NCBI GenBank assembly: GCA_032358165.1
Contig: JAALGY010000020.1
Span: 2,108,001-2,172,000 of the forward strand
From: Diplosphaera chodatii
Taxonomy: Eukaryota > Chlorophyta > Trebouxiophyceae > Prasiolales > Stichococcaceae
DNA: 64,000 bases
Direction of reading: 5' to 3'
The notes below the pieces were generated by a model that was not told where the DNA came from, made no database searches, and saw only the letters and a program-made list of their open reading frames with translations. A program made the translations under genes and the position numbers. Below are positions 29,168-40,800 of the stretch, piece after piece; position 1 is the first letter of the stretch, and the number at the start of each line of letters is the position of its first letter.

Positions 29168-30610
29168 CTATCGCTCCTCCACCGCTGCCGCCGCCGCGCT
29201 CCTGAGCGTCTCCCGCATCACTGCATCCACGGCGCCGCAGCCGCCCAGCGCCAGCGACAGCGCATCCTTGGCGCTGTCCCCGGGCCAGCCGCCCGTCAGC
29301 AGCACCCCGGTCACCTGCTCATGCAACAAGACGGCTGTCAGCACGGTCCAGCGCGGGGTGCAGCGAAGTGTGCAGCGGCATTGCCACAAGTGTCCATGTT
29401 TTGTGGGTTAGGGCTGCAAAGTTCAGGACTCGATACAGAGTGGTACCCACAGCACGCTGGCGCACCTCGTTGGCGGTGGCCATGAGGGCGAGGGTGCCCC
29501 CCGCTTCCTGCTGCGCCTGCTCCGCGCCGCAGGGGTCCAGCACCAGGGCCCCCTTCAGCCGTGCCTGACCACAATAGGTTTCAAAACTGTACCCCATCAA
29601 GCACACACCAACATACAAGTGAGTGCTGCTGTCGCTCGCCGAGTGAAGCGCTCCTGAGCCATGGAGGCTTGCAAACCTCAGGGTATGGGCAGTGGGGCTG
29701 GGACCAGCCGCACAGAGGACTGCGTGGTTGGGCTCTCCGTTCTCTTCTGTATGCTCATGATACTGCCACGCATGATGATTGCGCTGCAACTCACAAAGGA
29801 GCATGCTGCCACGAGGTCGCGCATGGGGATGCCGGCGTCCGCCAGCGCCGCCGCCCCGGCTGTGACGGCCGCCGCCAGCTCCCCGCCATCCGCCTCCAGC
29901 ACGCACACGTACACGTCCACCGCCGCCTTGGGGAAGGCGTCCAGCTGAACCGCGCCTATGAGCGCGGTGGCCGCCTGCGCGGAGAGCTCCCGCTCCGCTG
30001 GCGTCTGCGAGACCACACAATGGTGTGGTTGAGCATTCTGTTTACTGCTCAGGTGGCTGCTGAGCTGATCTCAGGGCCAGGCGGCTACGGGGTCATGACT
30101 CTATAGATAAATGCCCGGTTCCAGGGAGCTTGCAGATTGCATGATGACGTCGGCACTACTTGCACCTGTGTGATGCGGCCGCGGGTGCGTGTGGCGAAGG
30201 ACGCCAGCTTGACGTCCACGCTGAGGTAGCCCTCCTCGCTAAAGGCCTCGCGCCGGTCCGTCGGCCGCGGGCCGTACACCCCCGCCATAGCCTTCGTGGC
30301 GCCCACCTCGATGTACGCCGAGCCCGTCGCCTGGCTGACGGTCCCCGTGCGCAGGACTGCACAGTCACGAAGGGCGCCAGGCCTTACGCCACCAAGCCGT
30401 TTGCAGGATATCCTGATCATGTCCTGCGATGCATGCAGATACCTGCGGCGCACGCAAGCTCAAGGCTGTTGACTCACAGATGGGGCGGAACTGTTCGAGG
30501 CCCCGGCCGTCGATGCGCCTGTCGGCGACGGGGGCGGCGTCCACCGGCTGCTGCGGCAGGTACGGCACTGAAGCCGGCTCGCCGTAGGAGAACGGATTCG
30601 TGGCTGTCAT
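29168..30610 (-). CDS. MTR3: exosome core subunit MTR3/EXOSC6 (RNase PH-like)
   Basis: One of six RNase PH-fold subunits of the RNA exosome ring, which degrades and trims RNA in nucleus and cytoplasm. Five exons (30610-30478, 30356-30166, 30004-29795, 29564-29466, 29314-29168) add up to 780 bases, an intact 259-residue protein. Motifs in order are RRIDGRGLEQFRPI, GTVSQATGSAYIEVGATKAM, VYGPRPTDRREAFSEEG, ERELSAQAATALIGAVQL, ALADAGIPMRDLVAACS, LALMATANEVTGVL and a C-terminal helix. The phrase ALADAGIPMRDLV and the short C-terminal region fit the MTR3 branch better than RRP41. As in other eukaryotic RNase PH-fold subunits, phosphorolytic activity is not expected. The gene is convergent with the H4-like gene and divergent from the lipase. 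Confidence 0.87.
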
Positions 30611-31587
30611 TCCAGAAAAGCTGTGCCGCTGCCAAAATCACTGCTGCAGCTAGCCCGATTGCCGCTGCGTCACATCACGGTCATGCCGCAGATTCACTCA
30701 GAAGATCAGCGCAATGCTTCATCATTTCACCGTTCAGACGCACATCGATTCAATCAATCTGCGTTGTGATATCAGTTTGATAACGCTGCCAGTCGGAAGG
30801 ACCTGCAGCCCCCAGCAACAGCGCGGCAGCGGCGGCAGCGTGAACCAACCTTCAGAACGTTTTCACAATCCGATGTACCAGGTCCTTTCTACAGACCGCA
30901 GCTCACAAGCACAGTCTATGCCGTTGCAACTGCCCGTCTTGCAGATCGAGTGCAGCAGCCTGGCAGCAGCATGCCAACTTGCCAAGGTTGCGGGGTTGAC
31001 ACACTGCTTAGATCCCTTGCATCAGCAAACCATGGTGATGTCGCGTCGCACTACAACCTTGAAAGCAGCGTGCAGCGTTGACATGCGCGCTGCAAGTCTT
31101 CTGCTGCCAGTTTATTCAAGAACATCTGGTAGGCGCTCAGCACTTCGGCAATTGTGGTCTTAGATCGTTAGCTTCCGCGAAGGCTTGGTCGCGCTGAAGA
31201 CAGGAGAGCAAAGGCATGAGCAGCAACGCTTGTCAGCTTGTGCAGCTCTGAGCAGCTGCATCGTCGACTTTGAGGGCTCTCGCTGCGATCGTGCCAAGTC
31301 CTCGAGGACCCCAACTGGAGCTCAGCAGCAGCAAACCTCGAGCAGCCCAACGCGCAGAAGAGCAACAAGCAGTCGCTCGCTTGCACGGCAGGAGGTGCGT
31401 CTGCACTCGCCAGGAGAGTAGACAAGGTCAGCCATGACATGTCGACACGACAAGGACATCGGACACCTCGACAGTGCTGCAACACAGAGCACAGAGCCCA
31501 GCTTTCTGCACATCTTTATTAAGACGCGGGGATGAGACATGCAGATGAGGCATGATTGTGCAGGACTGCTGAAATGACCTCCGCAGG
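30611..31587. other. divergent promoter region, MTR3 and lipase
   Basis: About 1 kb between two start codons pointing away from each other. No convincing coding segment, tRNA or repeat seen. It should contain both promoters and 5' untranslated regions. Confidence 0.5.
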
Positions 31588-34500
31588 ATGCTGCAGGGCA
31601 GCGCCTGGGAGTTTAGGCGCTGCCCAGCCATGGACTGCGGGTCAGATGACAGCCAGTCAGCAGAATCGGTGCACAAGACAGCGGCGGAGGCCGCGGGGCA
31701 GCAGCAAGGGCATCCCATTGCCAGCTCAGCAGCAGCTGATCGGCAGCGGGAGCAGCAGAGACCGGGGCGGATTGCCCGACCGGAGGTTGCCCGCACGGCG
31801 GTAGCCTCGGGCCTCCTGCTGCTGACGACGCTGCTCCTGAGCCAAGGTGGGCCTGGAGCACCATGCTTCCTGCACCTGGATGCCGTGGTTGTGCAGCTTG
31901 CGACTGCAGCTCAGGTCCTGCATCATCCCATGAAGTGGACATGCTCCCTCACCTATCTGCAATGTTTGCCGCAGGGGCCTCCGCAGCACAGCAGGCAGGC
32001 ATGCGCGCTGCTGCAGCATCTGGCTGGCGTGGTCGGCTGGCATCGATGTGGGAGCCCGTGTCCGACCTTCAGACTGCGCCGCCGCCGCTGCACCCTGACT
32101 GCATCTCTGGGCAACCGCGGCCAGGTACTCATGATGTGCGCACGGGTTCACGGGTTCAGGTGCAGTGAGTGTGCACCTGTAGGCGTACTCGGTGTGGGGC
32201 AGCCTGTGTGTTGCCGCTGACGTTGCCCCGTGCTCTCATGTGTGCAGGCGGCGTGCAGCCTGCAGAGCGCGGCCAATGCTGGCGGGAGCTGGCAGCGTAC
32301 CATGAACAGCAGGAGCAGCGGCAGGCGCGCAGCATGTCTGGTCGGCTCGGCGGCAGCCTCCTGCGGGTTGCTGGCATCCCCCTGTGGGACGTGCTGGTGA
32401 GCAGTGGTCGAGCTAGGGTATGAGTGTGCATGTGTCCTTGCATACAGGCTGGTCACCATCACATCTTGCACAGCTATGCGGCTCATGAAATGCATGCCGC
32501 TGTGCGCCTTGCAGTCATGGCCTCTGGAGTGGTGGCGGCAGAAGCCGCCGCACCCGCTGCCGCAGGACATGGCAGCAGCAGCGCGCTTTGCAGGCGGCGA
32601 CAGCGGGGGGCAGCAGGGCGGCGGCGGCAGTCTATCCAGTGATGAAGGCGTGCCGTGGACCTCATTCAACGACTCCGCCATGGCGCAGGTCTTCAGCCAT
32701 GATGTCGCATGGATGATGGAGCGCGAGGTGCGGTCTTCATGCTGTCTCACCTTGGTTCATCCAACATGGACTCCATATGAATGGCATGTACAGCATGCAT
32801 ATGCAGCACATCTGCCTGTCTCACAGTGTGGTCACCTGATGATGAGTCGAGGGTTACCATGCTTTGGCACGGCCTCAAGGTCTTGTTCAGAGTGTCCATG
32901 GCGAGGGCAGTGATCACAGCAGTGGATGCACGGCTGAGCATTTTGTGTGGCGTCATGATGACACAGTGGTGCCTGCTCAGCTGATGCGCTTGACATCGTG
33001 CAGGAGCAGCAGCGGCGGGCAGGCAACCAGACGCATGCAAAGCTGGATATTGACGTTGCGGTCGCGCTGGCGCACGTGAACTCCATTGTGTACTGCGAGG
33101 TGCCCAACGTGCTGGCCTGGAACTGCAGCCGGTGAGCTTCTCTCGACCCTCAAAACTGTCAGCAGAGCATCGTTGCCATCTGCAGCAGTGCGCCCTGGGT
33201 GCATGCGACACGCACAAGCTTGTTGCGCGACCCTCGAGATCATCGGTGCCTGCAAACTGTGACGGACCGCTGGACCAGGCCAACAGGCCTTACGGTAAGA
33301 ACCAACCTGTCGCTGCAGGTGCAATGGGGCAGGCGCTGGCTTCCAGCTGTATAGCCTGATCAATGACGTAGGGTGGGACCTGCGTGCGTTTGTGGGCTAT
33401 GCGCCGGTGCTGGGCGCGAAGGTGGTCGCGTTCCGCGGCACAGACAGCCACTCCTGGTGAGCGTCACTTGATCGCCTTTCGATATGTGCAAGCAACATGC
33501 TTGGTCACTAAACAGTGGCAGCCTAAGCAGCATGGTCCAGATTCCGCCGTAGGCGCAGTGCCACATTGGTGGAGCACTCGGCTGAAGTACGGTAAGCTGC
33601 ATCGGTTATTGACCCACGATGCAGGTACAACTGGGCGGAGAACATGCGCGCCTGGCGGCTTGACATGCACCTGCGATACCCGGGCGCCGCTGGGGCGCTC
33701 GTGCACTCTGGTGCGCTTGGAAATATTACAACTGGTGTCGGCCCTGTAACTATTCGGCCACTGGCAGCGGAAGTTAGTCTGCGGACGCACCGACTGTGCA
33801 CCGCCCCATGGGGCCATGCCTGACTTGCCTCGACATCAACACCACACAATAGTGACCGCATCATCTGGCCACTGCGCAGGTTTCTTTGTGTCCTACAACT
33901 TCAGCAGCCTGGCCACCAACATCAGTGCGGCCGCTGAAGATCTCGAGCGCACTGTGAGCCTGCCACTGTACTTAGCACTCGCATGTGCTGCCTTGGTACT
34001 GCACGAAGTTGTCAATGCAAGCATACATCATTCCACCTATCTGCACGTCAAGAGCCCACGGCACCACGATACTTCAAGCCTGTGCATGGCGGTTGACTTA
34101 CAACTGGCCGTGCTGAGATCGAAAAGTGTGCTGTGCAGTACCCTGGGGAGCCGTGGTACATCATCGGCCACTCCATGGGCGCTGCCATGGCCACACTCTG
34201 CGCCCTGGACCTGCGCTTCCGGCTGCAGCCCGTGCCGGACGTGAGCCCACTGCAGCCGCCTTGCACATCTGCATCCAGTGCAGGCAGCGTGTGCACTGTG
34301 CTTTTCGTTACCTGCAGGCTGGGTGATTATGATCTTGAATGCCTGACTCAGCTCCATGTGCGCAGGTGCGCGTGTACACTTTCGGCTCCCCGCGTGTTGG
34401 CAACGCTGTGTTTGCCACATTCTTTGGCAGCGTCATCAAGGTACGGCGTCACATGCAGTGAGACTGCATTGCAGCGGCTATCTGCAGGGCTTGTCCTCTG

Positions 34501-34949
34501 CGTGCGGATGGGGAGAGCCAGCGCAGGCTGTCGCTCAGTCCAGCAAGCTTGCAGTTCTGGAATACTAAAATTGCCTACTGCGCCTACAGGAAAGCTACAG
34601 GGTGACCCACAACCGGGACATTGTACCAAGTGTACCCTTGCAGATCATGGGCTTCCACCACATCGCTCGCGAGGTGTGCTGGTTCTCGATCAACTGTCTC
34701 CAGCAGGTGACATCCCGCAATGTGACACACCAGCCTGTTTGGCCTATGTACGTTGCATACGCCTTTGCCTCGCAGGTGTGGGTGCTGACCTTCGACTCGG
34801 GCCCGACCATCATTGGGCTGTGCGACAAGAGCGGCGAGGACCCGGCGTGCCACAACAGCGTGTGCTACCTGGGCCTGTGCACCAGCATCGTGGACCACAT
34901 GAACTATCTGGGCGGCCATATGTACCACCGCAACCCCATTGGCTGCTAG
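31588..34949 (+). CDS. class-3 lipase, membrane-anchored
   Basis: A serine hydrolase of the fungal-type (class 3) triacylglycerol lipase family, probably acting on acyl lipids. Thirteen exons (31588-31846, 31975-32124, 32248-32396, 32515-32727, 33004-33131, 33319-33456, 33625-33710, 33880-33953, 34118-34240, 34366-34440, 34590-34706, 34776-34949, the first with the start) join in frame to 561 residues; I count twelve and may have missed one short exon. An N-terminal hydrophobic stretch (AVASGLLLLTTLLL, about residues 71-85) looks like a signal anchor. Domain motifs are VVAFRGTDSHSW, the nucleophile elbow GHSMG inside PWYIIGHSMGAAMATLCAL, VYTFGSPRVGN, HNRDIVPSVP (catalytic Asp) and a C-terminal DHMNYLGGHMYH supplying His. 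An earlier ATG cannot be excluded, and ATG 31630 is an alternative. The acceptor before 34118 is a weak TGCTGAG. Confidence 0.88.
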
Positions 34950-35546
34950 GTTGGCAGAATGACATCCCGAAGGATCCGGAAGAGCTCACAAAGGATCGAA
35001 CTGGGCACCAGCTAGCAGCGCCAGCCACATCTGGTGTCTAGGCGGCGGGGCATGTGGCCATGTGCTTGTACGACTTCACCGGCAGCCTGATTGTTGGGTT
35101 CGCAGCTGAAGTGCACCACCCCATGCTGCCGCGAAGCAAAATTGTATAATCACTAGGGTGTCAGCAGCTTTTGATCGATGGCTATCACTGAGATGCTGAT
35201 CATTGTGGGCGGCGAGGATGCTGGCATGGCTGTGGTGTCGTTGCCAACTGTACAGCATGTGAGCATGCAGCCGAAATGTCCAATGACAAATCAGCGCCTC
35301 TGATGGTCTGCAGCGAATGTAGGCGTGATTGCAGTAACATGTATCTCAAAGTTATGAACGACTCTGTAAACGCAGCAGCAGTGCATGACGATTCATCATG
35401 TTGATAGAGTTCCAGTGACGCAGTCCTGCAGCGACTTTGACCAATCAAGCAAGCCTTGTTGCACGAGCTTTCAAAGCAGCAAGTCTCTTCCAACTGAAGT
35501 ATTTATATATGCTGTTTGACATCGTAACTGGTTGCACTGGAAGGCC
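34950..35546. other. convergent 3' intergenic region
   Basis: Lies between the stops of the lipase and mTERF genes. No gene or repeat recognised. Confidence 0.6.
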
Positions 35547-36800
35547 CTACCGACTGTGCCTGTCCCAATATGCCCCAGGCGGGACAGGGTGCGAGGCAAG
35601 CCACAAGCTATAGCCTAGGTTCAGAGCAGCAAACTTCTTCTCCTCCATCCTGACCCAGGACTGTGCAACATAGCGAAAATCTGACACCACAGTCAGGTGG
35701 CGCAACCGCCACACCCTGTAAGCTGCTGCTGAAAGCACCCTGCCCCAGCTTGATACAGGTGAGCAGCTTCCGCCTGCAAGTTTGCGTGCTGATTCATATG
35801 CATCAATCTGCTTGAGCTTCCAACCTATGACGCCCGGATGCTTGAATAATACATGTGGGTAATGCTGCACTAGCTCCCTTAGTCCATCGTTGCCAAGTCC
35901 ACTGGCGGTCTGCAACGACGTCCAATTTGCGGCGAGCGTCTCCTCTGTTAGAAGAAGCAGGCTTGGTGCCTTAGACAGTACCCGAGCCACATCCAGCTGC
36001 GGGTGCAGCTGCTGCATAGCCGCCATCCGACGCTCGAGCACATCTCCAATGTCCCTCAGCGCTAAGATGTTAGGCACCCTTTTGATGATGGTCGCAAAAT
36101 CAAGGCTGATTGGTAGTCTCTCCAGCGCCAACAGCAACTCTCCTGCCCTGGCGGCGACCCCCTTGCACCCCCACAGCATGAGACTCTGGGCATGTGACAG
36201 GGAAACGCCATGCTCTGCCAGCGCTCGCTGAGCAGCTTGCGCGTGCTGAAGAATGATACTCGGACTCATGTTATCCGCCACGATGTCCTGCCGCACCAGC
36301 ACAATCCGCCAGGGATCATCCGCCCAGCCGCTTCCTGCAGCGGCGTCATGAGTCCTGGCCATATAGTCTGTCAGGAATACCAGGTCGCGGTGCCGTGGAT
36401 GGTTTGCTGCCCACCGGGCGATCTTGCTTCGCAGGCGCCGCTGCTCTGCCTGCTGCTCAGGCTGCACATTGGCCTCTGGCAGCAGCGCACCCTGTTCTGT
36501 CCAAAACTGCTGCACAGCTGCCTCTGTTGCAGCGTTCCACGGCACACCCCTGACAGGGGTATGACTGCTGCGGGTGCGCCTTGGAGCAGTGGGCTTCGGA
36601 GGACCTTCGCCTTTGCTACGCTGCTGTGGCATGCCATCGTCCGAAGTGTTGCCGGCCTTCCTGGCTGCGCATCTGAGTGGAGTGCTGGTGGCTGCATGCT
36701 GGATGCATGCTGGTATGCTGAGCCTCGGGGAAGCAGCCGGTGCGACTGTGCGGCCACTTGGCCATGCCGCCAAGCACGCAGACTGCATTATTCTGTGCAT
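35547..36800 (-). CDS. mTERF-family organelle gene-expression factor
   Basis: A single uninterrupted 417-residue frame, unusual next to its intron-dense neighbours. mTERF proteins are superhelical nucleic-acid binders that act in transcription, splicing or translation in mitochondria and plastids. The ~60 N-terminal residues (MHRIMQSACLAAWPSGRTVA, then many Arg, Ser and Ala) look like an organelle transit peptide. The C-terminal half carries mTERF-type helical repeats with the characteristic Pro: IIKRVPNILAL, VLSKAPSLLLLTEETL and LVQHYPHVLFKHPGVI. The start is the first ATG in the frame (36800). ATG 36788 is also possible. The small number of clear repeats resembles divergent algal mTERFs (MOC-like). 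Organelle and target are unknown. Confidence 0.8.
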   Translation of the reverse strand: MHRIMQSACLAAWPSGRTVAPAASPRLSIPACIQHAATSTPLRCAARKAGNTSDDGMPQQRSKGEGPPKPTAPRRTRSSHTPVRGVPWNAATEAAVQQFWTEQGALLPEANVQPEQQAEQRRLRSKIARWAANHPRHRDLVFLTDYMARTHDAAAGSGWADDPWRIVLVRQDIVADNMSPSIILQHAQAAQRALAEHGVSLSHAQSLMLWGCKGVAARAGELLLALERLPISLDFATIIKRVPNILALRDIGDVLERRMAAMQQLHPQLDVARVLSKAPSLLLLTEETLAANWTSLQTASGLGNDGLRELVQHYPHVLFKHPGVIGWKLKQIDAYESARKLAGGSCSPVSSWGRVLSAAAYRVWRLRHLTVVSDFRYVAQSWVRMEEKKFAALNLGYSLWLASHPVPPGAYWDRHSR

Positions 36801-37820
36801 CAACAGTGGCACTGGTCAACTGATGGGTCCCACCGCGACTTGCGGACTGTGCAGCTAACATCAGAGGAGAATGCATGCATGGGGTGTTGCAGCGTATGCG
36901 ACGCCAACAGAAGGCAACACCACTGACCTTGCCAATCTGCCCGCGCTGTAGACACATTGCGCGCCTGTGGAGCTGAGCATCCGTGCCTGACGCGTCCTTT
37001 GGATCCACACCTGCACAGCATGCCGTGTACAATGAGTGCATAGCTCCGCAAGCATACCGCGACGTTTGCGGTACTGATCAGCTTGCTGGAGGGTCTGGGA
37101 CATCAAGCTTCCGGCCATACAGGCAGCAACGTAGGGCAGTTGCTGGCTGTGTAGCCAACTGGTGCAACGTACCCGGCAGGCTGTGCTGTAGGTTTCACAG
37201 TGTGCTGGATGAGCAAACGTCGTCGCAGTGTGGAAGCAGCCGTGAAACCGACACAGCAACTGCGTTGGAAGATAAATGGCCGAGCGATGCGAGATGGTTA
37301 GACAAGCTTGAAAGGTTGCAGGTTGGGTTGAAGGTTACAGGGTTGGATGGACCGACGATTTGTCTTTCCCCCTTCCCCGTGCCAGGTAACATTTGGATCC
37401 ATCCTCCTCCCAAGGGGAATAGAACCCCTTCTATTCTATTCCCTTTGCTCCTCCGGAACGACTATAGAGTTATATCCCTTGCATCTTGACCTTAGCTGCT
37501 GCGACATTTGGATTGCGATAGCAGGAGGTCGGGCTTGAACACTCGTGCTGATCATGCTACAGTTTCCCGTTCTCAATACTACATGAAGATCCAGCGGCAT
37601 GTAAGACCATGAGAGTTGGCTAAAGCGACCGTGGCATCCTGCCTCCAAAGCCTCATAGCGTGGTACACACAGCGAAGCAAGTCTCCTGCAAATACCTCCT
37701 GCCCTACTGCTGGCCGGCGTAGTGTGTCAGCATCCGTTGGGCTGCGGTTGCTGTGCGCCATATGATATCACCAGTGCCTAAGGAGCTCCAGCACAGCTCC
37801 TCCGCTCAACCCTGCGGTGC
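36801..37820. other. intergenic with a strong hairpin
   Basis: Upstream of mTERF and downstream of the prominin-like gene. At 37411-37447 is an inverted repeat (GGGAATAGAA...TTCTATTCCC, stem about 14 bp including one G-T pair, loop about 9 bases). The stretch ~37320-37500 differs in base composition from its surroundings. No gene recognised. Confidence 0.5.
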
Positions 37821-40800
37821 TCAACTCTGCGAAATTGATACGCAGCATCTGTTACAATGCAGGACCATACAACATGGTACAGCAGCGCACTGCGCAAGCA
37901 TGGCTGGGTCAGCCTGCACGCTGACTAGCATGCGGTGGACTTTGCGCGTCGCTGGCATCAAGCGTTTAGTGTGTACCTTGAACAAGCCGCTGCGGCCAAG
38001 CAGTTGACTCCGCGGGCTATCGGCAGCGCTGGCGGTGGACAGCGCCTCGCTGCCGCGATGCTGCAGGGGGGCCGTGGAGTCGCGACCGCCCCAGCCACCA
38101 TCCCCGCTGCCGCTGCCGCCCTGCCTGCTGCGAAGGGCACTGCTGCCGCCAACCCTGCCAGTCCCCACTGCTCCGCTGCTGACCGTGTTCAGGCCGTCGG
38201 CAAAAGCTCCGCCGCTGCTGAAAGTGGGGTAGAATGGCTTCCCCCAGGCCGACCCTGCAGCGGCGCCTGGCAGCTCTCCGCCTAGCGGCGTGGCTGTGCT
38301 GCCCTGCTGTCCGAGCGGCTGTGCCTGCATCAGGGATCACGCATGACGTTCACCCACGCAGCTGGCGGCATAGAGCATTTAGAGGATGCAGGCAGGTATT
38401 GAACACTCTGTCTCCATCAGCAGCACTGCTGACTCACCAGCTGAGGGTAGCTGCCGCTGCCAAAGCCGCCGCCGCTGCCGTGGCGCTCCAGCAGCTCGAA
38501 CTCGCCGCCGCCGACGGTGCGGTTGGCGCGTGGCGGCACATGGTGCGGCGGCAGCGGCGGCGCTGACGGCCCTGCCATGCAAAGGCACAGCTCAGGATAT
38601 GGCTGGCTTAAGCTTATGCGGCCCAAGCTGCCACTGGTGGCCCTATTTGCATGTGCAAGCGTATGCCGTGCTCCTGTGCAAAAGTAGGTGTGGCGCTGCT
38701 CAAATCGACGTGCATGCAGTGTAGCACGCTGATGTGAAGTGTATGCAGTCCAATGTAGGGACGTGCACACACACCTGACAGTGTCTTTTTCAGCACTCGG
38801 CCGACGCTGGCACCCATTGCTGGGATGGACCCAAAGTAGCGGGTCTGCGGGCCAGCAGCCTTGTTCCTTGCCGCTGTAGCACGAGCGGCTGCAACCCCTG
38901 TAGCAAAGCAGCCATTGTTTTGTTATGTGCCCTGCACTCTTGCCTGTCCCAGGGTGCTCTGCCCTCGCCACCATGCTCTCCTTGTGTACCCTACGACCTC
39001 CTGATTACAGGGCCACAAGACATGTGCCCAGGACTGAAGCACAGGAGCACATGGAAGCGTCTCTCAACACCCACATGTCAACGCAGAGGCAGCAGCACCT
39101 GGCAGGATGGGGATCGAGGCGAACAGCGACCGCCGCCGCGGCGTGCTAGCATCTGCGGGCGCTGAAGACTGCCCCAGCTCCTGATCCAGAGGCGGACCCC
39201 CAAGTCAGCCGTAAAGTGCAGGCATCAGGGCCGCCTCGAAGTCGGTGCGCTTTTCACCTTTAGCCCGTACCATGATGGGTGCTAGCAATATTCAGGTAGA
39301 ATAAGCCATGCTCAGGACAACAAGCCCTGCTCTTGCCTGATTGATGGCTGACGGTGGCATGTCGCCATGGACAAAGCGGCTGGTGGCGGTCAGCGGCGGC
39401 CCGCCATCCTCGCCCGCTGCCCCGCTGCCATTGCGGGCACCCAGCGTGCTTGCTGGTGTCCGTGCGTCTGCTGTGACGGTGAAGGCACCTGCATCTGACA
39501 GAACCAGGGGACTGACGGTGACCCAAATCCCAGATCAAAAAGCATGCTGGTGTCTACTTTGCCAATATGAACTCCTTGTGTGTGCCGCACTTCCGCCATG
39601 ACACTGCTGTCCAACACCAGGGGGCTGGGACCCACCCTGCTCATAGGGCAGCAGCGGCCGACCTGAGGCGACGCTGGAGTCGCTGTCCTGCCGCGTGAGC
39701 GCCTGCGTCGACGGCGGCAGCAGTCCCGCCGGGATGCCGCCGCTGCCGGCCGTGCTGTCCGGGCTGAAGCCGCCCCTGTATGTGTGTGCAAACTCGCTGT
39801 GCCGTGCGAAACACATTTGCAGACTGCCCTCGCAAGCCAGGCACTACCTGGATGTTAGTCGCTGGCGAGGACAGTGCCCATATCAGGAGGGCTAACGACA
39901 GGAGCAGGGCTCAGCTCACTTGGCGCCCTTCTCCTTGTGCGCCTTCTCAGCATCGGGCCAGCCGCCAAGCACCACGGCCCCCTTCTGCCCCCTGCCTGGG
40001 CGCGCGCCGCCCAGTCCGAAGTCGAACTCACGCCGCGACCGCCGTGCGCAGCCGCAGCAACTGCACCAGGAACAGTATCATGTGCAGTCGGTTGAGCGCA
40101 AGGCGCACCGTTGCAGGGAGACTAGGCTTAGAGCGGCCCATACATCGACAGGGGTTGCACTTGCAAGAAAGCAGGTGCTCACGCTTTGTACGGCAGGCTG
40201 TCAAGGCGCCGCACATAGTGCATCAGCACCAACCCCAGTACGATTGCAAACATAGCCGTCAACCACACTGCAAACCAGAGACTGCCCACCAAATTCATTG
40301 TTCGGCAGCACAGAAAGTGCTTTGAATCCACATACAGCGGATGCGCCTACAAGCAGTGCAAGGGGATCTCGTCAGCAGGAACATGTTGGCACATGTTGTT
40401 TGCAAGTTATAATCCAATCAGCACGTCTGACAGGCTTGCTTCATTGCTTCTTCCGGCACACTGACCCTCCCCAGTGGGGCTCGAGTCAGCTCTGGGTGTT
40501 GTGGGGTCAGCCTTGTGACTCACAGTTCTGTAGGACAGCAGGTCGATGGCAATATGCACGCGGGCCGTCAGTGCCGTGATGACCGCCTTGCAGTCGGCGA
40601 CAATGTCCAGCGGCGCCGGCCGCAGCGTGTACCCCGCCGTCACTTTCTGCACGCAAGATTTTCTGCTTAGCTGCTGTCAAATGCATGGTGCATCCTCTCC
40701 CCCGAGCTGTGTCAGGTACTCATGCACTCTTGTCTGCGTAGCTGACCTGACAATCCTACTTGACTTCTGTAAGGTGAAAGGCAGACTGACAATTGCAACC

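Noticed and set aside
36801..36812. Start of the mTERF frame four codons further upstream
   Set aside because: The codon at 36812 is GTG. The first ATG is at 36800 and the transit-peptide-like sequence starts there.
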